Part shown: in pieces, positions 1 to 5,595 of the stretch
Layout of the letters: each line of letters starts with the position of its first letter
How positions within the stretch are numbered: position 1 is the stretch's first letter
Source of the DNA: Desulfobacterales bacterium
GTDB taxonomy: Bacteria > Desulfobacterota > DSM-4660 > Desulfatiglandales > B25-G16
Reading direction: 5' to 3'
Assembly (NCBI GenBank): GCA_013375335.1
Contig: JABXJZ010000104.1
Span: 1 to 5,595, forward strand
Length of the DNA: 5,595 nucleotides
The notes under the pieces: model-generated
The model's input: the letters and a program-made list of their open reading frames with translations, nothing else
Told to the model about the DNA's origin: nothing
Databases searched by the model: none
Made by a program: the position numbers and the translations under genes

Positions 1-640
1 GGAGCGGCCTCTTTGCAAAGACGACGGGTCCAGCCATGGACTCATTGATGTCTATGTAAGAACCCTTTTTAGGCCCTGATTCCAATCCCCTCCTTGCTAC
101 GATACGGAAGCGTTGCCCTTCGGGTTCAACCTCATAAACAGACCCTATTTGTGCCTTGGACACGGCCATGGCCTTTTCCAGCAGTGTATTCAGCAAAGCA
201 TCAAGATCTATGCTCATGCTTGCAACTTCGATGAGCTCTTTGATGGCAAATAACTCAAAGACCCTTTGCTGCAACTCGGTGGTTGTGAGTTCGAATTTGT
301 TCATGAGGCTATTGAAACAAATTGCTATCTGATGCAGTTCAGCGGTATCCTGTTGTGTGTCTATCCAGCCACTGCCACTAGCTTCGGCTTGCTTAATTGA
401 GGTCGCTATCATGCGGACTCTGTCGAAAATCTGGCGGAGAATAACAAAACCCCCGAGAATAAGAACAAGGCTTAAGGGAATAAGAAAGACCTGAGGTAAT
501 TCCAGGGATGTTTTGTTTTCATAGAAGATATAGGAGAGAATAAGGAGGGGCAGGATAGAAAGTAGGGCCTTAATAACTGAAAGCTTGTATATCAGCCCCT
601 GCTGCTTAATGCCTAATCTTCGAGCCAGAGATAATATCAT
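1..640 (-). CDS. Partial membrane sensor protein: two TM segments, HAMP-like linker, GAF domain (C-terminus off the left edge)
   Basis: The frame is open from an ATG at 640 to the window edge, giving 213 residues with no stop. Residues about 22-40 and 51-68 are two hydrophobic segments separated by only about ten residues, so almost nothing is exposed outside the membrane. Residues about 69-120 look like a HAMP linker; the stretch ELHQIAICFNSLMNKFE matches the usual second HAMP helix. A helical stretch then leads into a GAF domain from about residue 127, starting ELFAIKELIEVASMSIDLD, which is cut off by the edge. Such proteins usually end in a GGDEF, histidine kinase or HD-GYP domain; which one applies here cannot be seen. 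The start lies 14 nt after the preceding receiver gene, so co-transcription and translational coupling are likely. An in-frame GTG at 649 is an alternative start: GGAGGAGGTG (673-664), inside the preceding gene, lies 14 nt before it but 23 nt before the ATG. Confidence 0.88.
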   Translation of the reverse strand, partial: MILSLARRLGIKQQGLIYKLSVIKALLSILPLLILSYIFYENKTSLELPQVFLIPLSLVLILGGFVILRQIFDRVRMIATSIKQAEASGSGWIDTQQDTAELHQIAICFNSLMNKFELTTTELQQRVFELFAIKELIEVASMSIDLDALLNTLLEKAMAVSKAQIGSVYEVEPEGQRFRIVARRGLESGPKKGSYIDINESMAGPVVFAKRPL

Positions 641-654
641 TGTCTGCACTTTAG

Positions 655-1020
655 CTATTCAAGCACCTCCTCCACCTTCTGTATCAATTGTAAAGGGCTG
701 AAAGGCTTTACAAAGTAATCGTCAGCACCAGCCTCAAGACCCTGTTCTCTGTCATCCTCTTGACCCTTAGCAGTCAAGATGATGATGGGGCATCCCGTGG
801 TGTGTGGGTCATTTTTCAGAACACGGGTGGCCTCAAGCCCGTCCGTATCGCCGGGCATCATGATATCCATGATAATGAGGTCGGGTTTTTCCGCCCTAGC
901 TATTTCAATGGCCTTCTTTCCGTTCTCTGCCTGCAATACCTGATAATCCCCTGATCTCAGGGTCACCTCCACCAATTCTCTAACCTCAACTTGATCATCT
1001 ACGATTAGAATCTTTTTCAT
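655..1020 (-). CDS. Receiver-only response regulator (CheY/DivK-like), 121 aa
   Basis: This is a single receiver domain with no output domain, so it probably signals by protein contact or acts as a phosphorelay intermediate. All receiver landmarks are present: the acidic pair D8-D9, phospho-acceptor D52 in the segment LIIMDIMMPG, T83 in ILTAKG, Y102, and K105 in VKPF. The domain ends at the last residue, as in CheY or DivK. The frame is open further upstream to an ATG at 1104. The start at 1020 is chosen because MKKILIVDD is the canonical receiver beginning, because the extra 28 residues are low-complexity and come partly from a heptamer repeat, and because GGAGGAGGAGG directly precedes this ATG. 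The first 26 nt overlap the end of the four-helix-bundle remnant in another frame. It lies downstream of the large kinase and upstream of the membrane GAF protein, so it is a plausible phosphorylation target of the kinase. Partnership is inferred from position only. Confidence 0.93.
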   Translation of the reverse strand: MKKILIVDDQVEVRELVEVTLRSGDYQVLQAENGKKAIEIARAEKPDLIIMDIMMPGDTDGLEATRVLKNDPHTTGCPIIILTAKGQEDDREQGLEAGADDYFVKPFSPLQLIQKVEEVLE

Positions 1021-1031
1021 CCTCCTCCTCC
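1021..1031 (-). promoter_or_regulatory. Strong ribosome-binding site that fixes the start of the second receiver gene
   Basis: The minus strand reads GGAGGAGGAGG immediately followed by the ATG at 1020. The GGAGG at 1031-1027 leaves a 6-nt spacer, close to optimal for Shine-Dalgarno pairing. This supports the 121-aa start over the longer open frame beginning at 1104. Confidence 0.8.
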
Positions 1032-1032
1032 A

Positions 1033-1067
1033 AGATTTGTATCTCGTGTCCCGTTGTTCGCGATTGG
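1033..1067 (-). repeat. Degenerate heptamer tract (5 units) between the four-helix-bundle remnant and the receiver gene
   Basis: On the minus strand this 35-bp stretch splits into five successive 7-mers that each begin with C and are purine-rich at positions 3-4. Examples are CGAACAA, CGGGACA and CGAGATA. Because the period is not a multiple of three, every frame yields similar charged, low-complexity peptide: NREQRDTRYK in one frame, SRTTGHEIQ in another. It sits directly before the ribosome-binding site of the receiver gene. Period 7 is seen directly; the units are too diverged to exclude chance from this tract alone. Confidence 0.5.
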
Positions 1068-1208
1068 TTTTTGTGTAGGTCTTTAAATTCCTTATCAAAT
1101 TCATAGGGATCCGGCTGCGGAAACTTGCCTGTTGTTCCGTTTATCAAGTCAACTATTCCTATGCCTTTCTTCCATACGTCCAGCTCTTTATAGCTCTTTA
1201 TCTTCATA

Positions 1209-4200
1209 TCATTCGCCTGCCGCAGTGGGCTGCCTAGAGTTCGATCCACGATCGACGATTCTCGGTTCCCGACTCCTTCGTTTTTTATCTGGCCTCTTGC
1301 GTCTTATGGGAATGGTGAACTTCACCGTGGTCCCCTTCCCCAGTTCACTCTCCACCCAGACCTCTCCTCCATGGGCCTCAATGATGTGCTCGACAATGCT
1401 CATACCTAAACCGGTACCTGGAATCGCCGTATTAGAGGCATCGGCCCGGTAGAATCTATCGAATATCTTTTCTAATTGCTCGGGGCTCATTCCTATGCCC
1501 CCATCTTCAATAGAAACCTGGTAATGATCCCCCAGCAGTTCACCATTTACCCGAATAAGGCCTCCATCAGGAGAATACTTCACTGCATTGCTCAAGATGT
1601 TTTCTAACACCTGCTCCATTTTATTTTTATCCACCACTAACTCCATGGGCTCTTCTGGTACGATGATGTCAAAGGTATGGTCCGGGGAAGTGTCTTGAAA
1701 GTAGGGGACTACGCCTTTGATGATATCGGCAATATTGCAGGGGGCCTTCCTTAGGGAAAATCCTCTTCCGGACTCTATTCGGGAGATATCCAGCAAATCA
1801 TTGATAATGTTGGCTAGATTCACCGATTGTTTGTTGATATAACAGAAAAACCTCTTTTTCTCTTCCTCTGTGATATCAACCCTGGTTAACAGAATTTCTG
1901 AGAGTCCCTGGATGGAGGTGAGCGGAGTCCTCAGTTGATGGGCAGCCGTTGAGATGAACTCGCTCTTCATCCGGCTCACCTCGCGTTCGTAGGTTACATC
2001 GTGCATTATTGTTACAATACCGGTTTGCGTACCTGCCTTATCTTCAATCACTGAAGTCGTGGCACGCATAATCCGGGGGCGCGTTTTATCTTCGCCTGGC
2101 AGTTCAAAATCAAACTGATATTCTCTCTCTTTTTTGTCCAGTGTCGTCTTGATTCGATCTCTCAGCGTCTTATCTTCGATGGCAAAATCGATGGACCGTT
2201 CAATTACTTCGCTAAGCCTGGCACCCAGCAGATCTTCTGCCGCTCGGTTCATCAAAATAACCCGGTTGTGAATATCAGTAACAATCAGGCCGTCAGCAAC
2301 GGATTTGAGGATAGCATCGATTCTGTCCCGAGCCTGTTCTGTATCGTAGAGGGCTCCGTTGAGCTCCCTGGTTCTCTTTTCCACCATGCGCGCCAGGTTG
2401 CTAGAATACTCCTTTATTTTCTCCTCTGCCTTCTTGCGCTCAGTGATGTCCATAATCGTGCAATCGAAGTGGGGGTTTTTCCCAGTCTCATCGTACACAA
2501 CCCGGGCGGTAACCGACCCCCAGAAGACCTCCCCGTCTTTCGTTCTTAATGGCAGTTCTACCCCTTCGGCGCTTCCCCGGCTCAAGAGATTGTCAGAAAA
2601 GACCTTTCTATCTTTACGATTCATGTACACCTCGGCCACGGACATCTTCTTGAGCTCTTCCTCTGAGTCCAATCCGAACATCTTGAGGAAGGTGGGATTT
2701 GCCATCAGGAATTTGCCTTTGGGACCGGGTGTGGCTCTATAAACACCAATGGGTATGTTCTGAACGAGCGTGCGGTAACGCTCCTCTGACTGCCGTAGTG
2801 CTTCCTCTGCCTGTCTGCGCTCGGCCAATTCTCGCTGAGCTGCATCGTACAGCCGCGCATTTTCGATAGCGATGAGGATATAGTTGCTCAGGAGTGTGAG
2901 GAGCTCCAGGTCAGAGGTATCCAGGGATTTATCGGCCTTATCGCTTTCAACATTCAGCACCCCCAAGACCTCGTCTCTCCTTTTTAGGGGGACACAGACC
3001 TCAGAGGTGATGCCTGGCGCACCGTAGAAGAAATCAGGGTCCTCCTCCACCTTGGTAACCAGTTGGGGTTGCCCAGTTCGGGCCGTCCGCCCGATAACCC
3101 CCTTTTCCAAAGGTATACGAGTAAGACTGGGGTCAGGGGGGCTGTAGCCGACATGGGCCTTGAGCTCCAGCATCCCATCCTCCAGAAGGTAAATGCCAAC
3201 CAGTCGATAGTCAAAGGCCTCTGATAGGCCTCGTACAACAGTTTCAAAGATCTCTTCCAGGGTCAGACGGGAGGAAACCGCAGCGCTCGTTTGGTGTAAA
3301 GTAGTGAGCTGGGCAGCGTGGCGCTTGAGCTGTTCTTGGGAGCGTTTTCGGTGGGTTATATCTCGCGCTATGCCTACTAGGCCTTTAATGTTTCCGGAGC
3401 TGTCCCGCAGTGGAACCTTGGTCGTTAGGTTCCATATCGTTTTGCCCTCCTTATCGACGAGGTCATCTTCTTTGTTGAGCAGGGGCTGACCTGACCGGAT
3501 GACCTCCTGGTCGTCGGCGTAGAAGCCCGATGCCAGCTCCTCCGGCAAGAGGTCGAAGACCGTTTTGCCAACTACCTCGTCCGGCGTTGCCTTTCCGAGG
3601 TAACGGGCAAACGCATTATTGCTGACAAGATATCGACCCTCGGTGTCCTTGACATAGATAAAATCCGGCACGTTGTCTATTACGGTGCGCAGGAGATTAC
3701 GTTCTTCATTTATTGTCTTCTCTGCCCGCTTGCGCTCAGTGGTGTCCCGAAGAATACCCCGAAACCCGATTCGTTGACCTTCTGCATCCTTCATTAGAGA
3801 CACTGAAAGCTGGACATATCCTTTGATCCCACCTTTTCTTCTGATTCCATGGTCCATTATTCGTGCAGGGGTTCCTGTGGTGTAAACTCTGTTAAAGGCC
3901 TGATAGACTTCTTGGATGTCTTCTTGAACGGTGTAATGCTTGTAATTCATCCCCCTTAATTCATCTTTGGAGTATCCAAGTATCTTGCACATTGAATCAT
4001 TGAAGAAGGTAAAGCTCCCGGCAGTGTCAACCTCATAATAGCCATCTTCGATGCTTCCAAGTATGGTTCGGTATTTCTCCTCGCTCTCCCGCAGTGCCTC
4101 CGCAGTCTGTACCTGCTCGGTTACATCCTCAATCGTAGACACCACCCCGTCCACGTGGCCCAACTCGTCAAACAGAGGCGCGGCATTTATGGACAGCAAA

Positions 4201-5000
4201 ACCCTGCGGCCGTTAGGCCAGTGGATGGCGTAACGCATGTCGTACAGCGGCTGGCCTGTGTGTATTACCTGCTGGAATGGCAACTTTTCATCAACCAATG
4301 GATTACCGTCATAATCAGTGATATGCCATTCAGGAGCGTTGTAGCTGCGCTTGGTGATCTCGTCCTTGCTCAGGCCCAGCACCTCCTCAGCTCCGGGATT
4401 AGCAAAAGTGATCTGTCCCTCGCGGTTTATCATGATAATGCACACTGGGCTGGTCTCCATAGTGCGGGCCACGAAATCCCGTTCACGGCGCAGGGCCGTC
4501 TCCGCCCGCCTGCGCATCAATGCTTCTACGAAAGACACGGACAGGGCTTCAATGGCTTGCTGATCAGCTGAGTTATAGCCCTCCTTTTTGTTTGCGAGCC
4601 CGATCATGCCGATAGCCCGGCCTCCATATTTTAATGGAACGCCCAGGAAACAGTTGATCGGTGCGCGACCTTTGCGAGTTCTGAGCCAGGCAGGGTGACA
4701 GGCCGGATCGTTAGAAACCATGCCTCGGATCTCTGTGTCATTGAGCTTTAACAGGACCTTTGTCCTGGGTATCATACAACCACCCCATGATGGATCGCTA
4801 ATTGCGAGGTTGCTAAAGCGACCCCCTTGGTCTATCTCGCACACAAACCCATATTTACTGAGAGTTAACTCCTGCGCGACGGCAAGACATGTCTTGGCGA
4901 GGTCTTGCTCAGTTTCACATGTCGGTGCCTCTCCAAATACCCTGTTCATTCCGTTCAGGACGTCCCTTTCCATATACTCTAAACGTCTCTTCCTTGCCAT
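1209..5000 (-). CDS. Cytoplasmic multi-sensor histidine kinase (GAF-PAS3-GAF-PAS2-HisKA-HATPase), 1263 aa
   Basis: This is a sensor kinase that autophosphorylates on histidine and passes phosphate to a receiver. Approximate domain order: GAF 25-165, PAS 172-295, PAS 307-424, PAS 434-552, GAF 566-718, PAS 739-855, coiled coil 855-892, PAS 892-1004, HisKA 1008-1075, HATPase 1124-1233. The phospho-histidine is H1021 in the H-box HQLRTPLT. The N-box is NILSNAVKYS (1134-1143), G1 is DGGIG (1166-1170), the F-box is IFDRFYRAD, and G2 is GTGLGM (1195-1200), so the catalytic core is complete. No membrane segment or signal peptide is seen, so it should be cytoplasmic. It has no receiver of its own, but receiver genes lie on both sides. 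The ATG at 5000 is the first start after an in-frame stop that is the preceding receiver's own TAA; AGGAGAG precedes it at a longish 14-nt spacing, and M10 is a fallback start. Residues 1233-1263 form a basic tail unlike normal kinase ends. What the PAS and GAF domains sense cannot be told. Confidence 0.95.
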   Translation of the reverse strand: MARKRRLEYMERDVLNGMNRVFGEAPTCETEQDLAKTCLAVAQELTLSKYGFVCEIDQGGRFSNLAISDPSWGGCMIPRTKVLLKLNDTEIRGMVSNDPACHPAWLRTRKGRAPINCFLGVPLKYGGRAIGMIGLANKKEGYNSADQQAIEALSVSFVEALMRRRAETALRRERDFVARTMETSPVCIIMINREGQITFANPGAEEVLGLSKDEITKRSYNAPEWHITDYDGNPLVDEKLPFQQVIHTGQPLYDMRYAIHWPNGRRVLLSINAAPLFDELGHVDGVVSTIEDVTEQVQTAEALRESEEKYRTILGSIEDGYYEVDTAGSFTFFNDSMCKILGYSKDELRGMNYKHYTVQEDIQEVYQAFNRVYTTGTPARIMDHGIRRKGGIKGYVQLSVSLMKDAEGQRIGFRGILRDTTERKRAEKTINEERNLLRTVIDNVPDFIYVKDTEGRYLVSNNAFARYLGKATPDEVVGKTVFDLLPEELASGFYADDQEVIRSGQPLLNKEDDLVDKEGKTIWNLTTKVPLRDSSGNIKGLVGIARDITHRKRSQEQLKRHAAQLTTLHQTSAAVSSRLTLEEIFETVVRGLSEAFDYRLVGIYLLEDGMLELKAHVGYSPPDPSLTRIPLEKGVIGRTARTGQPQLVTKVEEDPDFFYGAPGITSEVCVPLKRRDEVLGVLNVESDKADKSLDTSDLELLTLLSNYILIAIENARLYDAAQRELAERRQAEEALRQSEERYRTLVQNIPIGVYRATPGPKGKFLMANPTFLKMFGLDSEEELKKMSVAEVYMNRKDRKVFSDNLLSRGSAEGVELPLRTKDGEVFWGSVTARVVYDETGKNPHFDCTIMDITERKKAEEKIKEYSSNLARMVEKRTRELNGALYDTEQARDRIDAILKSVADGLIVTDIHNRVILMNRAAEDLLGARLSEVIERSIDFAIEDKTLRDRIKTTLDKKEREYQFDFELPGEDKTRPRIMRATTSVIEDKAGTQTGIVTIMHDVTYEREVSRMKSEFISTAAHQLRTPLTSIQGLSEILLTRVDITEEEKKRFFCYINKQSVNLANIINDLLDISRIESGRGFSLRKAPCNIADIIKGVVPYFQDTSPDHTFDIIVPEEPMELVVDKNKMEQVLENILSNAVKYSPDGGLIRVNGELLGDHYQVSIEDGGIGMSPEQLEKIFDRFYRADASNTAIPGTGLGMSIVEHIIEAHGGEVWVESELGKGTTVKFTIPIRRKRPDKKRRSREPRIVDRGSNSRQPTAAGE
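1242..1276 (-). repeat. Heptamer tract (5 units, all ending in CG) inside the kinase 3' end
   Basis: The minus strand reads as five contiguous 7-mers, each ending in CG; three of the five also have T at position 5. Examples are GGAACCG, AGAATCG and TGGATCG. The tract encodes kinase residues about 1242-1253, within the basic tail beyond the ATPase domain. Five consecutive units sharing the terminal CG is the clearest of the three heptamer tracts in the window. Confidence 0.6.
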
Positions 5001-5021
5001 GATCGTCCGGGCTTCTCTCCT

Positions 5022-5378
5022 TTAAATCAGTTGCTTGATCAATTCCGTGACTTTCTCAAATTCAGTTGACTTATCCAAAAAGAACTCTGCTCCAGCGTCC
5101 ATGCAGGCTTTACGGTATTGGGGATAGGGGTAGTTGGTAAGGACTATCACCCTGGGGGCATAGTCATCTTTCTTTATGGCTCTAAGCACGTCGATCCCGC
5201 TCCCCCCAGGCATCCGTATATCTAATATGACTGCATCAGGGTGAAGTTCCCGAATAGAGCGTATGGCCTCGGACGAGTCTGTTGCTTTACCGACGACTTC
5301 TACTCCTGGAAGTTCAGATAACATTGCCGTGAGACGTTCACACACAACCTCTGAATCATCTGCAATAAAAACTTTCAT
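5022..5378 (-). CDS. Receiver-only response regulator (NarL/LuxR-type receiver without an output domain), 118 aa
   Basis: This is the first gene of the cluster. It is one receiver domain with acidic pair D7-D8, phospho-acceptor D53 in VILDIRMPG, T81 in VLTNYP, F100 and K103. The conserved lysine is followed by serine (LDKSTEFEKV) rather than the common proline, a form seen in NarL/FixJ-type receivers. The helix-turn-helix that such receivers normally carry is absent: the TAA follows directly after the last receiver helix (LIKQLI). It therefore probably acts through protein contact or phosphotransfer, not DNA binding. The ATG at 5378 fits the receiver beginning MKVFIADDS and has GGTGG three bases beyond a short spacer and GAGGG further upstream. 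The kinase starts 21 nt after its stop in the same frame, which supports a cognate kinase-regulator pair. Pairing is inferred from position. Confidence 0.93.
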   Translation of the reverse strand: MKVFIADDSEVVCERLTAMLSELPGVEVVGKATDSSEAIRSIRELHPDAVILDIRMPGGSGIDVLRAIKKDDYAPRVIVLTNYPYPQYRKACMDAGAEFFLDKSTEFEKVTELIKQLI

Positions 5379-5433
5379 AATCCACCGTTTCCCTCATAGA
5401 ATCAGTTTGCTAGACCATTAATAACCCCTTATA

Positions 5434-5442
5434 GGGAATCCC
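5434..5442. repeat. Short palindrome GGGA-A-TCCC in the leader
   Basis: Four-base arms flank a single central base, just downstream (in transcription order) of the -10-like TATACT. It could be a small operator element, but nine bases is short enough to arise by chance. Confidence 0.25.
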
Positions 5443-5503
5443 AACTATAATAGTATACAGCACAGATGGATAGGACGGGTATCGGCATTTGCCCGATTTT
5501 CCC

Positions 5504-5536
5504 GTAGGATTTTGGATGGTCTTTTTGTAGGATTTT
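5504..5536. repeat. 10-bp direct repeat GTAGGATTTT, two copies 23 bp apart
   Basis: On the plus strand GTAGGATTTT occurs at 5504-5513 and again, identically, at 5527-5536. The 23-bp period is close to two helical turns, so both copies would face nearly the same side of the DNA, as for tandem binding sites of a dimeric regulator. The copies lie between the 20-bp near-palindrome and the -10-like sequence. Function is inferred. Confidence 0.45.
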
Positions 5537-5547
5537 AGCTAATTTGC

Positions 5548-5567
5548 TTGTAAGCCATGCCTTACAA
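5548..5567. promoter_or_regulatory. 20-bp near-perfect palindrome, operator-like
   Basis: TTGTAAG (5548-5554) and CTTACAA (5561-5567) are perfect 7-bp inverted arms. The six-base centre contains CATG exactly on the symmetry axis, so the 20-bp element has only one mismatched pair (5555/5560). The arms are AT-rich and no U-run follows, so it resembles a dimeric regulator's operator more than a terminator. It lies about 170-190 bp upstream of the first gene. Which protein would bind is unknown. Confidence 0.55.
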
Positions 5568-5595
5568 TGGATTGCCGATTTCTCAATTCGGATTG
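5568..5595 (-). repeat. Degenerate heptamer tract (4 units) at the right edge
   Basis: On the minus strand the last 28 bases split into four 7-mers: CAATCCG, AATTGAG, AAATCGG and CAATCCA. In one frame they encode a peptide of the QSELRNRQS type, the low-complexity style produced by such tracts. The tract is cut by the window edge, so its full length is unknown. It directly abuts the 20-bp near-palindrome. Confidence 0.45.

Larger units (their letters stand above)
995..1207 (-). pseudogene. Truncated four-helix-bundle protein (23S rRNA intervening-sequence protein family)
   Basis: The ATG at 1207 begins one base after the kinase stop and opens a 70-codon frame ending at 995. Its first residues, MKIKSYKELDVWKKGI then IVDLI and TGKFP, match the start of the small four-helix-bundle family often annotated as 23S rRNA intervening-sequence proteins (S23; related to the Avd accessory protein of diversity-generating retroelements). 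Normal members are roughly 110-130 residues. Here similarity stops after about 30 residues: the SIPSNIAEG-type central motif and helices 2-4 are missing. The remainder, with KNQSRTTGHEIQ, is low-complexity and partly encoded by a heptamer tract. This looks like a decayed or internally deleted gene rather than a working protein. It overlaps the next gene's start by 26 nt, and no dedicated strong ribosome-binding site is seen. A functional 70-residue peptide cannot be excluded. The family call rests on recognition of the N-terminus only. Confidence 0.6.
5379..5595 (-). promoter_or_regulatory. Leader region upstream of the cluster; probable promoter and regulatory sites
   Basis: These 217 bp hold no convincing gene and are the only sizeable non-coding stretch in the window, so the promoter for the minus-strand cluster is most likely here. 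The best -10-like hexamer on the minus strand is TATACT at 5457-5452, within an AT-rich block containing ACTAT/ATAGT arms (5444-5454) and the palindrome GTATAC. No good TTGACA-like -35 lies 16-18 bp upstream of it, and no clear sigma-54 GG-N10-GC element was found. On the plus strand TATAAT (5446-5451) also occurs, but without a matching -35. A weak promoter needing an activator would fit, but the exact site is not resolved. Confidence 0.4.

Noticed and set aside
1021..1104. A 28-residue N-terminal extension of the second receiver starting at the ATG at 1104
   Set aside because: The extension is low-complexity, partly heptamer-encoded, and not part of a receiver fold; the strong ribosome-binding site directly precedes the internal ATG at 1020.
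995..1207. A diversity-generating retroelement, suggested by the relation of the four-helix-bundle family to Avd
   Set aside because: No reverse transcriptase, template repeat or variable repeat is present in the window, and the remnant resembles stand-alone family members.
1281..1286. Programmed -1 frameshift at the six-A run near the kinase end, which could fuse it to the four-helix-bundle frame
   Set aside because: The A AAA AAC heptamer is not in the required register with the kinase frame and no downstream stimulatory hairpin is evident.
2984..3247. An 87-codon minus-strand open frame in another frame inside the kinase
   Set aside because: It overlaps the second GAF domain coding sequence out of frame and its translation resembles no family; it is a shadow.
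4155..4571. A 138-codon plus-strand open frame opposite the kinase
   Set aside because: It is antisense to well-conserved PAS/GAF coding sequence, shows no recognisable domain, and other plus-strand frames of similar kind occur along the kinase.
5481..5497. Hairpin ATCGG/CCGAT with a 7-base loop as a terminator
   Set aside because: The stem is only five pairs and no proper U-run follows on the minus strand; the short T-run on the plus strand would serve no known gene here.
5429..5593. A 54-codon minus-strand frame open from the right edge to a stop at 5429, possibly the tail of an upstream gene
   Set aside because: Its translation shows no recognisable domain, part of it comes from the heptamer tract, and it runs through the palindrome and direct repeats. 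A gene tail cannot be fully excluded without sequence past the edge.

Overview
The window is a tightly packed, single-direction signal-transduction cluster, with every supported gene on the minus strand (read from right to left). It looks like a bacterial chromosome of moderate GC content. The multi-PAS/GAF soluble kinase, stand-alone receivers, a four-helix-bundle (23S rRNA intervening-sequence type) gene remnant and short heptamer repeat tracts suggest a Desulfobacterota-, Nitrospirota- or candidate-phylum-type anaerobe or environmental lineage. This taxonomic placement is an impression, not a demonstration.

Layout in transcription order: (1) 5595-5379, a gene-free leader of about 215 bp with a degenerate heptamer tract at the edge, a 20-bp near-palindrome, a 10-bp direct repeat and AT-rich promoter-like sequence. 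(2) 5378-5022, a 118-aa receiver-only response regulator. (3) 5000-1209, a 1263-aa cytoplasmic histidine kinase with order GAF-PAS-PAS-PAS-GAF-PAS-PAS-HisKA-HATPase and a basic tail encoded by a heptamer tract. (4) 1207-995, a broken four-helix-bundle gene of which only the first ~30 residues are recognisable, ending near a second heptamer tract. (5) 1020-655, a 121-aa DivK/CheY-like receiver-only regulator with a very strong ribosome-binding site. (6) 640-1, the N-terminal 213 residues of a membrane protein with two membrane segments, a HAMP-like linker and a GAF domain; its output domain lies beyond the left edge.

Spacing between the signalling genes is short: 21 nt between the first receiver and the kinase, and 14 nt between the second receiver and the membrane protein. 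One transcript is therefore likely. The natural reading is that the multi-sensor kinase phosphorylates one or both flanking receivers. Neither receiver has a DNA-binding or enzymatic output, so they probably act by protein-protein contact or pass the phosphoryl group on. The membrane HAMP-GAF protein may be a second input or the effector.

The kinase and receivers are ordinary members of large families. The least ordinary parts are the heptamer tracts, the four-helix-bundle remnant wedged into the operon, and the operator-like palindrome in the leader. I found no CRISPR array, transposase, tRNA or rRNA, and no reverse transcriptase or template/variable repeat of a diversity-generating retroelement.
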